DNA of 64,000 bases from Tissierellaceae bacterium. GTDB taxonomy: Bacteria > Bacillota > Clostridia > Tissierellales > Tissierellaceae. A program made the translations under genes and the position numbers. Numbering within the stretch: the first letter of the stretch is position 1; each line of letters opens with the position of its first letter. The notes below the pieces were generated by a model that saw nothing but the letters and a program-made list of their open reading frames with translations, made no database searches and was not told the origin of the DNA. The stretch is taken from contig JAHDQA010000076.1 of NCBI GenBank assembly GCA_018434075.1, positions 33,571-97,570 on the forward strand, given 5' to 3'. Shown here in pieces: positions 1 through 8,361 of this stretch.

Positions 1-174
1 GGACTTTGTGTAACAGTATGTCCGGTTAACATCATACAACTTGACACTGGGAAATTGAATAAAAAAGGATATTACCCAGCAAGTGTTAAAGATGAAGACA
101 TGGGAAAATGCATTTCTTGTGCGAACTGCGCAATGATATGTCCAGATGTCGTTATCACAGTAGAAAGATTATAA
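1..174 (+). CDS. 2-oxoacid:ferredoxin oxidoreductase, ferredoxin-like delta subunit (3' part)
   Basis: The window opens inside this gene; 57 codons and a TAA stop are visible. The visible part holds two iron-sulfur cysteine clusters: the end of one (GLCVTVCPV) and a full second one (CISCANCAMICP), the pattern of a 2x[4Fe-4S] ferredoxin. In this enzyme family the small subunit passes electrons from the TPP subunit to free ferredoxin. The gene ends 12 bases before the alpha subunit with an AGGAGG site between, so it is the first or an early gene of the four-subunit operon. The subunit role rests on the cysteine pattern and position. Confidence 0.85.
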   Translation, partial: GLCVTVCPVNIIQLDTGKLNKKGYYPASVKDEDMGKCISCANCAMICPDVVITVERL

Positions 175-186
175 GGAGGGTCACAT

Positions 187-1248
187 ATGTCTAAAGTTCT
201 CATGAAAGGGAATGAAGCAGTAGGAGCAGCTGCAATTGCTGCTGGGTGTAGATATTTCTTTGGCTACCCAATAACGCCACAAAGTGAAGTTCCCGAGTAC
301 TTATCCAGAGAGTTACCTAAAGTAGGAGGAGTATTTGTACAAGCCGAATCAGAAGTAGCAGCTATCAATATGGTATATGGAGCAGCTGGAGCAGGTGGGA
401 GGGTTTTGACCTCATCATCAAGTCCGGGAATTGCACTTAAACAAGAGGGCATATCATATCTAGCAGGAGCTGAACTACCATGTGTCATCGTTGACATGAT
501 GAGAGGTGGACCAGGGCTTGGAAGCATACAGCCATCACAAACAGATTACTTTTTAGCTACAAGAGGAGGCGGAAACGGAGACTATAGACTCCTAGTGCTA
601 GCACCATCAGATGTCCAAGAATTAGTAGATTTAATAATGCTCGGATTTGACCTTGCAGACGAATACAGAAATCCCGTCATGGTATTAGGCGATGGTATGA
701 TTGGTCAAATGATGGAGCCAGTTGAGTTTAAAGAAGATTTAAAAAGAGAAGCCCCAGAAAAACCATGGGCAACAACAGGCACAAAAGGAGCAAGAAAACC
801 AAATATCATAAACTCACTTTACTTAGAAGCGGAATTACTAGAAGAACACAATCATCACCTTCAAGCAAAATACGAAAAGATGAGAGAAAAAGAAGTCAGA
901 GTAGAGACATATAACATAGAAGATGCGGACTTAGTGTTTGCAGCATACGGAACTACTGCTCGTATAGTAAAGACTGCAATTGCAAAATTAGAAGAAGAAG
1001 GGTATAAAGTAGGGCTTATTAGACCAATAACTCTATTCCCATATCCATACGACGCATTTAAAAATATAAATCCAAACTGCAAAGGTATTTTAACAGTTGA
1101 AATGAATGCAGGACAGATGTTAGATGATGTTAAGATAGCAGTAGAAGGCAAAATTCCAACTCACTTTTATGGAAGAACAGGCGGAATGGTACCAGGACCT
1201 GCTGAAATTGCTGACAAAGCAAGAGAGATTTTAGGAGGTGGCAGATAA
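187..1248 (+). CDS. vorB: 2-oxoacid (probably 2-ketoisovalerate):ferredoxin oxidoreductase, alpha subunit
   Basis: At 353 residues this matches the usual length of VorB/KorA alpha subunits. The N-terminus carries the family signature GYPITPQSE near residue 26, followed by the pyrimidine-binding domain (QAESEVAAINMVYGAA), and the C-terminal third is the transketolase C-like domain. With beta, gamma and delta subunits it forms the cytoplasmic complex that oxidatively decarboxylates a 2-oxoacid to an acyl-CoA and reduces ferredoxin. The start ATG has AAGGAGG seven bases upstream, and the stop codon overlaps the next start by one base (TAATG). Substrate choice between branched-chain oxoacids and 2-oxoglutarate cannot be read from sequence; a branched-chain role fits the fatty acid genes downstream but is inference. 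Confidence 0.88.
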   Translation: MSKVLMKGNEAVGAAAIAAGCRYFFGYPITPQSEVPEYLSRELPKVGGVFVQAESEVAAINMVYGAAGAGGRVLTSSSSPGIALKQEGISYLAGAELPCVIVDMMRGGPGLGSIQPSQTDYFLATRGGGNGDYRLLVLAPSDVQELVDLIMLGFDLADEYRNPVMVLGDGMIGQMMEPVEFKEDLKREAPEKPWATTGTKGARKPNIINSLYLEAELLEEHNHHLQAKYEKMREKEVRVETYNIEDADLVFAAYGTTARIVKTAIAKLEEEGYKVGLIRPITLFPYPYDAFKNINPNCKGILTVEMNAGQMLDDVKIAVEGKIPTHFYGRTGGMVPGPAEIADKAREILGGGR

Positions 1249-1994
1249 TGGCAGTTATATTTCAAAAAACAAGAGGTTTAACTGATGTTCCAACTCACTA
1301 CTGCCCAGGCTGTACACATGGAATAATACACAGACTTGTAGCAGAATGTCTTGAAGAACTAGGAGTATTGGACGATGCAATAGGAGTAGCGCCAGTAGGC
1401 TGTTCAGTAATGGCATACAAATATTTCAACTGCGATATGCACGAAGCAGCACATGGAAGAGCGCCAGCTGTAGCTACAGGGATAAAAAGGGTAAGACCAG
1501 ATAATTTTGTATTCACATATCAAGGCGATGGAGACTTAGCTTCCATTGGAACCGCTGAAATTGTACATGCTGCACACAGGGGAGAAAAAATATCAACTAT
1601 ATTTGTAAACAATGCAATATATGGCATGACAGGCGGACAAATGGCACCAACTACACTAGTTGGCCAAAAGACAACAACATCTCCATATGGGAGAGATAAG
1701 GAAACTCAAGGCAGCCCTATAAGAATGTCAGAACTTTTAGCAACAATAGAAGGAGCAGCATTTGTTGAAAGAGTAGCGGTTGACACTCCAGCCAACATAA
1801 GAAAAGCTAAAAAAGCAATAAAAGAATGTTTCCAAGTACAAATAGATAGAAAAGGCTTTGGAATAGTAGAAGTGCTTTCAACTTGTCCAACAAACTGGGG
1901 CTTGACTCCGCCAGAAGCACTAAAATGGCTTGAAAAGAACATGATGCCATATTATCCTTTAGGGAATTTCAAAAGACCAGAGGAGGTAAAATAA
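1248..1994 (+). CDS. vorA: 2-oxoacid:ferredoxin oxidoreductase, TPP-binding beta subunit
   Basis: This 248-residue protein has the beta-subunit hallmarks: an N-terminal CPGCTHG motif, APVGCSVMAYKYF, and a TPP/Mg-binding segment GDGDLASIGTAE followed by VNNAIYGMTGGQ. It binds thiamine diphosphate and carries out decarboxylation of the 2-oxoacid at the alpha/beta interface. Its start overlaps the alpha-subunit stop by one base, and the gamma subunit begins three bases after its stop, so translation is probably coupled. Beta subunits of KorB and VorA type are hard to tell apart, so the gene symbol is less certain than the function. Confidence 0.88.
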   Translation: MAVIFQKTRGLTDVPTHYCPGCTHGIIHRLVAECLEELGVLDDAIGVAPVGCSVMAYKYFNCDMHEAAHGRAPAVATGIKRVRPDNFVFTYQGDGDLASIGTAEIVHAAHRGEKISTIFVNNAIYGMTGGQMAPTTLVGQKTTTSPYGRDKETQGSPIRMSELLATIEGAAFVERVAVDTPANIRKAKKAIKECFQVQIDRKGFGIVEVLSTCPTNWGLTPPEALKWLEKNMMPYYPLGNFKRPEEVK

Positions 1995-1996
1995 TT

Positions 1997-2554
1997 ATGG
2001 AAGAGAGAATAATAATCGCTGGCTTTGGTGGACAAGGAGTCATGGCAATAGGTCAAATGCTAACTTATGCAGGAATGATTGAAGGCAGAAAAGTATCGTG
2101 GCTACCATCATATGGCCCTGAAATGAGAGGAGGCACTGCAAACTGCAATGTCATAATTTCAGACAAGCCAGTTGGATCACCACTAGTAGAAGAAGCAACT
2201 TCAGTAATCATACTGAACAAACCATCGCTAGACAAATTTGAAGGCAATGTAGTAAAGGGAGGAAATCTCTTTATAAACACATCGCTAATCGATAGAAAAT
2301 CAACTAGAGATGACATAAATGTTTATTACATCCCCGCAAATGACATCGCAACTGAACTAGGCAACCCTAAAGTAACCAACATGGTCATGCTTGGGGCATA
2401 TCTAGAAGTGACAAAAGTTGTATCATTGGAATCAATATATGAAGCATATGGAAAAGTATTCGGAGAATCAAAACTTCACCTTCTTCCAATAAACAAAGAA
2501 GCTATGGAAAGAGGAGCTAAGCTAGTTAGGGAACAAATAAAAGTAAATGCTTAA
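1997..2554 (+). CDS. vorC: 2-oxoacid:ferredoxin oxidoreductase, gamma subunit
   Basis: This 185-residue protein shows the gamma-subunit pattern: IIIAGFGGQGVMAIGQML at the N-terminus and SYGPEMRGGTANCNVIIS around residues 38-55. Gamma subunits complete the CoA-binding and acyl-transfer part of the complex. It is the last gene of the vor operon; a GC-rich hairpin and T-run follow directly. The preceding gene ends two bases upstream, and the RBS (AGGAGG) lies inside the end of that gene. The reading frame is intact and of normal length. Confidence 0.88.
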   Translation: MEERIIIAGFGGQGVMAIGQMLTYAGMIEGRKVSWLPSYGPEMRGGTANCNVIISDKPVGSPLVEEATSVIILNKPSLDKFEGNVVKGGNLFINTSLIDRKSTRDDINVYYIPANDIATELGNPKVTNMVMLGAYLEVTKVVSLESIYEAYGKVFGESKLHLLPINKEAMERGAKLVREQIKVNA

Positions 2555-2555
2555 C

Positions 2556-2590
2556 AGGAGAGGGGGAGGGTTTTCCTCTCTTCTTTTTTT
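2556..2590 (+). terminator. Rho-independent terminator of the vor operon
   Basis: GAGAGG at 2558-2563 pairs with CCTCTC at 2575-2580 and is followed by TTCTTTTTTT. It lies right after the gamma-subunit stop and before gltS, so gltS probably has its own promoter or depends on read-through. Confidence 0.75.
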
Positions 2591-2614
2591 AATCTATAAC
2601 GAGGGGGCATATTG

Positions 2615-3856
2615 ATGAAATTTGACATTATAGAAGGCGTAAACACACTATCACTTGATTTAATAGCTACACTAGCGTTATCAGTCCTACTTTTAATGCT
2701 TGGGTACTCGATCAGAGGGAGAGTGAAATTATTACAAAAGTTCTGTATACCTGCGCCTGTCATAGGAGGTTTGCTGTTTTCTATACTTGTCTTTGCATTA
2801 AGGCAAAACAAAGTTGCATATATTCAAATGGACACAGTACTTCAGACACCGCTTATGATTATGTTTTTTACTACTGTGGGGATTACAGGAAGTTTTAAAG
2901 TAATCAAAAAGGGTGGAAAGATCTTAATCATCTACTGGGTGCTGACATCATTGCTTGCAGTCACTCAAAATTTCATAGGACTAAGCATTGCAAAGCTTAC
3001 AGATATCAATCCCATGTTCGGGATAATGGCGGGTTCAGTGTCTATGATAGGCGGACATGGCGGAGCGGCAGCATTTGGCGAAACAGCAGAAAAGATCATG
3101 GGTGTGTCAGGATCAATTGCAGTAGCCATGGCGGCAGCAACATTTGGACTTATATCAGGTAGCCTCATAGGAGGGCCAATAGCTAGATTTTTGATAGAAA
3201 GATACAAACTAAAGCCAGAGGAAACCAGTGTTACAGAAGAACGTTCCCAAGAAGAAGAAAGCAAATATCCAATGGACTATGCTGGGATCATGTTCAATCT
3301 AACAGTGATAGTCACTATAATGGTGATAGGTTCAGTAGTAAGCAATGCATTCACCTCATTTATAAAAAGCATTGGGCTGGGAGATATTGTTCTGCCAGCA
3401 TATGTAGGAGCTATGTTTGTAGCTATAATATTTAGAAATGTAAATGATAAATTTCATTGGTTTGATTTAGACTATAAGATAATAGACATAATGGGAGATG
3501 TATCCTTAGGAATATTCTTATCAATGGCACTTATGACACTAAAACTATGGGAACTAGTAGGAGTAGCTGGGCCAATGTTTATCATATTATTTGCACAAGT
3601 GATATTTATCAGCTTCTACACTATATTTATTGTGTTTAGACTTTGCGGCAAAGACTATGATGCAGCTGTCATGGTTTCAGGCATGTGCGGGCATGGCCTT
3701 GGAGCAACACCAAACGCCATGGCAAATATGAACTCTGTAACGAGCAACTACGGCTATTCTGCAAAAGCGTTTCTGATAGTACCATTAGTAGGTTCATTCC
3801 TTGTGGATATGGTTAACATACCAAATGTATTGACTTTTATGAACATGATCATGTAA
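2615..3856 (+). CDS. gltS: Sodium/glutamate symporter (GltS family)
   Basis: About 413 residues with many hydrophobic segments and the two inverted halves of the ESS (GltS) family: GSVSMIGGHGGAAAFGE in the first half and SGMCGHGLGATPNAMANM in the second. These pore-loop glycine motifs bind glutamate and sodium in the family. It would import glutamate with sodium at the cytoplasmic membrane, which fits an amino-acid-using anaerobe. GAGGGG lies eight bases before the ATG at 2615; a TTG one codon earlier (2612) is possible but less well spaced. It converges on fabZ. Confidence 0.88.
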   Translation: MKFDIIEGVNTLSLDLIATLALSVLLLMLGYSIRGRVKLLQKFCIPAPVIGGLLFSILVFALRQNKVAYIQMDTVLQTPLMIMFFTTVGITGSFKVIKKGGKILIIYWVLTSLLAVTQNFIGLSIAKLTDINPMFGIMAGSVSMIGGHGGAAAFGETAEKIMGVSGSIAVAMAAATFGLISGSLIGGPIARFLIERYKLKPEETSVTEERSQEEESKYPMDYAGIMFNLTVIVTIMVIGSVVSNAFTSFIKSIGLGDIVLPAYVGAMFVAIIFRNVNDKFHWFDLDYKIIDIMGDVSLGIFLSMALMTLKLWELVGVAGPMFIILFAQVIFISFYTIFIVFRLCGKDYDAAVMVSGMCGHGLGATPNAMANMNSVTSNYGYSAKAFLIVPLVGSFLVDMVNIPNVLTFMNMIM

Positions 3857-3858
3857 AA

Positions 3859-3882
3859 AGAGTAGGGGTTATCCCTACTCTC
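3859..3882 (-). terminator. Terminator overlapping the fabZ stop codon
   Basis: AGAGTAGGG at 3859-3867 pairs perfectly with CCCTACTCT at 3873-3881. Read on the minus strand the stem is followed by TTTTT, so it ends fabZ transcription; the fabZ stop codon lies inside the right arm. The plus strand has no U-run, so it is weak for gltS. Confidence 0.75.
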
Positions 3883-4306
3883 CTATTGCAAACATAAATT
3901 CTCCACTCGCAGCTTTTTTACCTCTCACATAAGCTACTCCTTCGCCGACACCAACACTACCTCTCACTCTAGTGATATTTACTTCAATCTCTAAAGTATC
4001 TCCAGGCAGAACTTTTTCTTTAAATCTAAAATTATTAACACCTGCAAAGTACGCTGTCTTTCCCTTGTATTCATCTTTAGAAAGGATTATCACAGCTCCA
4101 ACTTGAGCCATGGTTTCAATCAATATAACTCCAGGCATCACAGGATTATTTGGGAAATGACCTTGGAAATACGGCTCGTTTATCGTCACATTTTTATACC
4201 CTTTTCCACTTAAGCCCTCATCATCAACTTCAACTCTATCGACAAATAGAAAAGGGAACCTATGAGGTAGGATACCCATTATTTCGTTTATGCCAAAGCT
4301 AGTCAT
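3875..4306 (-). CDS. fabZ: 3-hydroxyacyl-ACP dehydratase FabZ
   Basis: This 143-residue protein has the FabZ hot-dog fold core: [14 protein letters not shown] at the N-terminus and the catalytic-helix segment [20 protein letters not shown], with His and Glu as active-site residues. It dehydrates 3-hydroxyacyl-ACP to trans-2-enoyl-ACP in fatty acid elongation. Unusually it is not inside the fab operon but is transcribed divergently from fabH, across a 157-base gap containing a long imperfect dyad that could control both directions. It is the only dehydratase visible, so it probably serves the FabH-FabF set. Confidence 0.93.
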   Translation of the reverse strand: MTSFGINEIMGILPHRFPFLFVDRVEVDDEGLSGKGYKNVTINEPYFQGHFPNNPVMPGVILIETMAQVGAVIILSKDEYKGKTAYFAGVNNFRFKEKVLPGDTLEIEVNITRVRGSVGVGEGVAYVRGKKAASGEFMFAIGE

Positions 4307-4371
4307 ACACTCATTCCTCCAAAAAAATAAATTATTGATTAATAAAAAAAATTGTAGTATACTTATCCTAA

Positions 4372-4425
4372 AATTTGCCTTTAAACTAATATTATGATAA
4401 TATATATTAGGTTAAAATGCAAATT
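4372..4425. promoter_or_regulatory. Imperfect palindrome between fabZ and fabH (candidate operator)
   Basis: The left arm 4372-4392 begins AATTTGCCTTTAAACTAATAT and the right arm 4404-4425 reads ATATTAG then GTTAAAATGCAAATT; the arms are inverted copies with one gap and a few mismatches. An inner dyad CTAATAT/ATATTAG is exact. It sits midway between the divergent fabZ and fabH starts, the usual place for a lipid-synthesis repressor site. It does not match the FapR or FabT consensus as I know them, so the regulator is unknown. Confidence 0.5.
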
Positions 4426-4463
4426 GATTACAATTATATTATATATTATTAGGAGGTGTGCAT

Positions 4464-5462
4464 TTGCAAAATAGACATGTAGGCATATCAGGGATAGGAA
4501 GTTTTATACCTGAAAAAATACTGACAAACGATGACCTTTCAAAGATAGTAGACACGAGCAATGAATGGATAATATCTAGGACAGGCATACAAGAAAGACA
4601 TATAGCAGATGAGTTTACTGCGACATCTGATTTAGCAACACAGGCAGCCATAAAAGCAATGGAAGATGCCAATGTAGACCCAAAAGAAATTGACTTGATC
4701 ATATTGGCAACAGCAACACCGGATCATTTCTTCCCAGCTACAGCAGCGATAGTTCAAAAAAATATTGGAGCAGTAAACGCAGCAGCATTTGACATGAGCG
4801 TAGGTTGTTCAGGCTTTGTATACGCAATGGTCACAGGTGCAAACTTTATAGCAACAGGTATTTACAATAAAGTGCTAATTATTGGAGCAGAAACACTAAG
4901 TAAAATAGTAAACTGGAATGACAGAAATACTTGTGTATTGTTTGGAGATGGTGCAGGAGCAGCTATATTGGAACCATGTGACGAAAGTTTTGGAATATTA
5001 GCTTCAGAGCTTGGGTCAGATGGTGCCAATGGAGAGTGCTTGATAATGCCAGCTGGAGGATCCAGAATTCCAGCAACAGCAAAAACAGTAGAGGAAAATC
5101 TTCACACCATAAAAATGGATGGCAGAGAAGTATTTAAATTTGCTGTTAGAGTCATGGACAAATCAACCACAAGGGTTTTGGAAAAAGCGGGTTTATCCAA
5201 AGATGAAATAGACTATTTTATTCCTCATCAAGCAAATATAAGGATAATTGATGCAGGGCTTAAAAAACTTGAATTAAGCAAAGACAAGACTATGTTGAAC
5301 TTAAACAAGTATGGGAACATCTCATCGGCTTCTATACCAGTAGCATTAGATGAGCTTTCCAAATTAAAGAGATTAAAAAAAGGAGACAACTTACTCTTGG
5401 TAGCTTTTGGAGCAGGATTAAGCTGGGCTTCTGTTGTTATGCGTTGGTCAAAGGAGGATTAA
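4464..5462 (+). CDS. fabH: 3-oxoacyl-ACP synthase III FabH
   Basis: FabH starts fatty acid synthesis by condensing an acyl-CoA primer with malonyl-ACP. The 332-residue protein has the catalytic cysteine in DMSVGCSGFVYA (about residue 115), the histidine in IPHQANIRI and the asparagine in YGNISSASIP, completing the Cys-His-Asn triad. I chose the TTG at 4464 because AGGAGG at 4451-4456 is seven bases upstream; the GTG at 4458 directly follows that site and is too close. FabK begins one base after the stop. The primer could be acetyl-CoA or a branched acyl-CoA from the vor enzyme; this is inference. Confidence 0.92.
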   Translation: MQNRHVGISGIGSFIPEKILTNDDLSKIVDTSNEWIISRTGIQERHIADEFTATSDLATQAAIKAMEDANVDPKEIDLIILATATPDHFFPATAAIVQKNIGAVNAAAFDMSVGCSGFVYAMVTGANFIATGIYNKVLIIGAETLSKIVNWNDRNTCVLFGDGAGAAILEPCDESFGILASELGSDGANGECLIMPAGGSRIPATAKTVEENLHTIKMDGREVFKFAVRVMDKSTTRVLEKAGLSKDEIDYFIPHQANIRIIDAGLKKLELSKDKTMLNLNKYGNISSASIPVALDELSKLKRLKKGDNLLLVAFGAGLSWASVVMRWSKED

Positions 5463-5463
5463 C

Positions 5464-6414
5464 ATGATAAAGACTAGAGTGACAGAGCTACTAGGCATTG
5501 AGTACCCTATAATCCAAGGGGGCATGGCATGGGTAGCTACACACGAGTTAGCAGCAGCAGTCTCTGAAGCCGGCGGCTTAGGGATTATAGCAGCAGGAAA
5601 TGCACCAAAAGAAGTGGTTAGAGATGAGATTAGAGCAGTAAAAAAAATGACAAATAAGCCATTTGGCGTAAATATAATGCTACTTTCACCATTTGTAGAT
5701 GAAGTAGTAGACACAGTTCTTGAAGAAGGGGTGCCTGTGGTTACAACTGGTGCAGGAAATCCTGGGAAATACCTTGAAAGGTTTAAAGAAAGGAATATAA
5801 AAGTAATACCAGTAGTACCAAGTGTAGCACTCGCAAAGAGAATGGAAAAAGAGGGAGTAGATGCAGTTATAGTAGAAGGTACAGAAGCAGGTGGACATAT
5901 AGGAGAATTGACCACATTCGCTTTAGTACCTCAAGTAGTCGATGCAGTGAGCATTCCAGTAATAGCAGCAGGTGGGATTGCTGATGCAAGAGGATTTGTA
6001 GCAGCATTTGCGCTTGGAGCAGAAGGAGTGCAAATGGGTACGAGATTTGTACTTTCCACAGAAGCAAAAGTACACGAAAACTATAAAAACATGCTCTTAA
6101 AAGCTAAAGACAGAGATGCGATAGTAACAGGAAGGACTACAGGGCATCCAGTAAGAGTAATAAAAAATAAATTCACAAGGGAATTTTTAGAGCTAGAAAA
6201 ACAAAATGTGCCACTTGAAGAATTAGATAAATTTGGAGCAGGCAAATTGAGACTTGCAGTAGTAGAGGGCGATGTAGAACAAGGCTCTGTCATGAGTGGA
6301 CAAATAGCAGGACTCATAAATGACATAAAACCATGTAAAGAAATAATAGAAGGCATATGCAGTGAAGCTGAAACAGTAATACAAAACCTTTCTAAAATGA
6401 TAGGAGGGAGATAA
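5464..6414 (+). CDS. fabK: Enoyl-ACP reductase II (FMN-dependent) FabK
   Basis: This 316-residue TIM-barrel flavoprotein reduces trans-2-enoyl-ACP with NAD(P)H. Family features are IIQGGMAWVATHELAAAVS at the N-terminus, GVNIMLLSP, the phosphate-binding EGTEAGGHIG and the GGIADARG / GAEGVQMGTRF loops. It takes the place of FabI; no FabI-type reductase is visible, which for FabK organisms means resistance to triclosan-type inhibitors (established for the family). The ATG at 5464 has AAGGAGG at 5451-5457; an upstream in-frame ATG at 5434 lies inside fabH and lacks a site. Confidence 0.93.
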   Translation: MIKTRVTELLGIEYPIIQGGMAWVATHELAAAVSEAGGLGIIAAGNAPKEVVRDEIRAVKKMTNKPFGVNIMLLSPFVDEVVDTVLEEGVPVVTTGAGNPGKYLERFKERNIKVIPVVPSVALAKRMEKEGVDAVIVEGTEAGGHIGELTTFALVPQVVDAVSIPVIAAGGIADARGFVAAFALGAEGVQMGTRFVLSTEAKVHENYKNMLLKAKDRDAIVTGRTTGHPVRVIKNKFTREFLELEKQNVPLEELDKFGAGKLRLAVVEGDVEQGSVMSGQIAGLINDIKPCKEIIEGICSEAETVIQNLSKMIGGR

Positions 6415-6415
6415 T

Positions 6416-7369
6416 ATGGGTAAGATAGCATTTATATTCCCTGGACAGGGATCACAATATGTAGGCATGGGAAAAGACTTCTATGACGAGATAAAAGAAT
6501 CAAAATTGGTCTTTGAAGAAGCAGACGATGCATTGAACATGAAATTAAGCTCATTGATATTCGAAGGCACAGAAGAAGACTTGATGAAAACTGAAATAAC
6601 TCAACCAGCAGTGCTCACAGCAAGCATAGCAATGCTAAAAGCTTTGGGAAAAGAAGGAATAGACTGTGACTACACAGCAGGTTTAAGCTTAGGAGAATAC
6701 AGTTCACTTGTAAAAAGCAAAGCAATGAGTTTTTCCGATACATTGAGAGTGGTAAGAGAAAGAGGAAAGTTCATGCAAGAAGCTGTTCCACAAGGAGTAG
6801 GCGGCATGGCTGCACTCTTGGGTCTAGATAGAATTTATCTACCTGAAGTATTGGAAGCAGGTAAAGACTATGGAATAGTAGAAGTTGCAAACTACAACTC
6901 TCCTGAACAAATAGTAATATCAGGAGAACTCAAAGGAATAAAGATTTCATGCAAAAAAGCTATAGAACTTGGAGCAAAAAAAGCAGTAGAGTTGCCAGTA
7001 AGCGCTCCATTCCACACTTCACTTTTGACGCCAGCAGGTGAAAAATTGAGAAGAGAGCTGGAAAAAGTAAAGATAAATGATCTACAAAAGACCGTCATAT
7101 CAAATGTAGACGGAAAACCAGTAGAAACTAAAGACGAGATAGTGCAAAAGCTAGTTGATCAAGTATCCCACTCAGTATTGTGGCAGCAATCAATTGAAAA
7201 CATGATAAACGATGGAGTAGATACTTTCATAGAAATAGGACCAGGCAAATCACTATCTGGCTTTGTAAAGAGAATTGGCAAAAGCATGAACAAAGAAGTA
7301 ACTACACTGAATATAAACAATATGGAAACTTTTAGACAAACAGTAGAAAAGCTTACAAAGGGGGCATAA
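6416..7369 (+). CDS. fabD: Malonyl-CoA:ACP transacylase FabD
   Basis: A 317-residue acyltransferase that loads malonate from CoA onto ACP. It starts with the family signature FPGQGSQYVGMGKD; the nucleophilic serine is S91 in AGLSLGEYSSL, a variant of GHSxGE with Leu in place of His. The partner histidine is in VSAPFHTSLL. The gene begins one base after the fabK stop with GGAGGGAG upstream. Acetyl-CoA carboxylase genes that make the malonyl-CoA are not in the window. Confidence 0.93.
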   Translation: MGKIAFIFPGQGSQYVGMGKDFYDEIKESKLVFEEADDALNMKLSSLIFEGTEEDLMKTEITQPAVLTASIAMLKALGKEGIDCDYTAGLSLGEYSSLVKSKAMSFSDTLRVVRERGKFMQEAVPQGVGGMAALLGLDRIYLPEVLEAGKDYGIVEVANYNSPEQIVISGELKGIKISCKKAIELGAKKAVELPVSAPFHTSLLTPAGEKLRRELEKVKINDLQKTVISNVDGKPVETKDEIVQKLVDQVSHSVLWQQSIENMINDGVDTFIEIGPGKSLSGFVKRIGKSMNKEVTTLNINNMETFRQTVEKLTKGA

Positions 7370-7372
7370 ATT

Positions 7373-8110
7373 TTGGATAAAAAAATTGCCCTAGTAACAG
7401 GAGGAAGCAAGGGAATAGGCAAAAGCATAGCGCTTAAACTTGCAGAAGACGGATACGACATCGCTTTTACCTATTCATCAGACGAAAATGCAGCTCACGA
7501 TACTTTAGAAGAATTGAATAAACTTGGCTCAAATGCATTGAGCATAAAAAAAGACATGAGCATAGAAGAAGATGTAAAAGAAGCTATCAAAGAAATCGAA
7601 GAAAAACTTGGCACGGTAGATGTGTTAGTGAACAATGCAGGTATCACTAGAGATGGACTTTTGATGAAAATGAAAACAGAAGACTTTGATAGAGTTATAG
7701 AAGTAAATTTAAGAAGTGTATTTTTGACAACAAGAGAAGTCATAAGACCTATGATGAAAAAGAGATACGGAAAAATAATCAACGTTTCATCAGTAGTAGG
7801 CATCATGGGAAATGCAGGACAGGCAAACTATGCAGCATCAAAAGCAGGAGTGATTGGCTTTACAAAGTCCATTGCCAAAGAGTTTGCTTCAAGAGGCATC
7901 AGAGCAAACGCAATTGCGCCGGGATTTGTAGAAACCGACATGACTAAAGTGTTAAAAGAAGATGTAAAAGAGGAAATGCTCAAAAACATACCATTAGGTT
8001 ACTTTGCAAAACCTGAAGATGTAGCTAATCTTGTGAGCTTCTTAGCAAGCGAAAAATCAGACTATATCACAGGCCAAGTAATACAAATAGATGGTGGAAT
8101 GAATATATAA
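7373..8110 (+). CDS. fabG: 3-oxoacyl-ACP reductase FabG
   Basis: This 245-residue short-chain dehydrogenase reduces 3-oxoacyl-ACP with NADPH. It shows TGGSKGIGKSIA for cofactor binding, NNAG, the catalytic Ser of NVSSVVG and YAASKAG with the Tyr-Lys pair. The start is TTG at 7373, with AAGGGGG eight bases upstream and no better start near. It lies two or three bases after fabD and 20 bases before acpP, in the usual fabD-fabG-acpP-fabF order. Confidence 0.92.
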   Translation: MDKKIALVTGGSKGIGKSIALKLAEDGYDIAFTYSSDENAAHDTLEELNKLGSNALSIKKDMSIEEDVKEAIKEIEEKLGTVDVLVNNAGITRDGLLMKMKTEDFDRVIEVNLRSVFLTTREVIRPMMKKRYGKIINVSSVVGIMGNAGQANYAASKAGVIGFTKSIAKEFASRGIRANAIAPGFVETDMTKVLKEDVKEEMLKNIPLGYFAKPEDVANLVSFLASEKSDYITGQVIQIDGGMNI

Positions 8111-8130
8111 TATTTTAGGAGGAATGTAAA

Positions 8131-8361
8131 ATGGTATTTGAAAAAGTAAAACATATCATAGCTGATCAATTAGGAGTAGAAGAAGATGAAATAACTATGC
8201 AAACATCTATGATGGGCGATCTACAAGCTGACTCACTAGATGCAGTAGAAATAATGATGGCTCTAGAAGATGAATTTGAAATAGAAATCCCCGATGAAGA
8301 CGCAGAAAACTTTAAAAACATTGGTGACATCGTAAGATATATCGAGGAGAAAATAGCATAG
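8131..8361 (+). CDS. acpP: Acyl carrier protein
   Basis: The 76-residue acidic carrier protein has the phosphopantetheine attachment serine S35 in the motif [15 protein letters not shown]. It carries acyl chains among all fab enzymes. AGGAGG lies upstream of the ATG, and its stop codon is immediately followed by the fabF ATG with no gap, which suggests coupled translation. Length and motif are standard for the family. Confidence 0.95.
   Translation: MVFEKVKHIIADQLGVEEDEITMQTSMMGDLQADSLDAVEIMMALEDEFEIEIPDEDAENFKNIGDIVRYIEEKIA

Noticed and set aside
4458-4463. GTG start for fabH
   Set aside because: It directly follows AGGAGGT, leaving no room for ribosome placement; TTG 4464 is at the correct distance.
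5448-6431. Long minus-strand open frames opposite fabK and other fab genes
   Set aside because: They are unbroken only because of the codon bias of the plus-strand genes; no ribosome site or family similarity.
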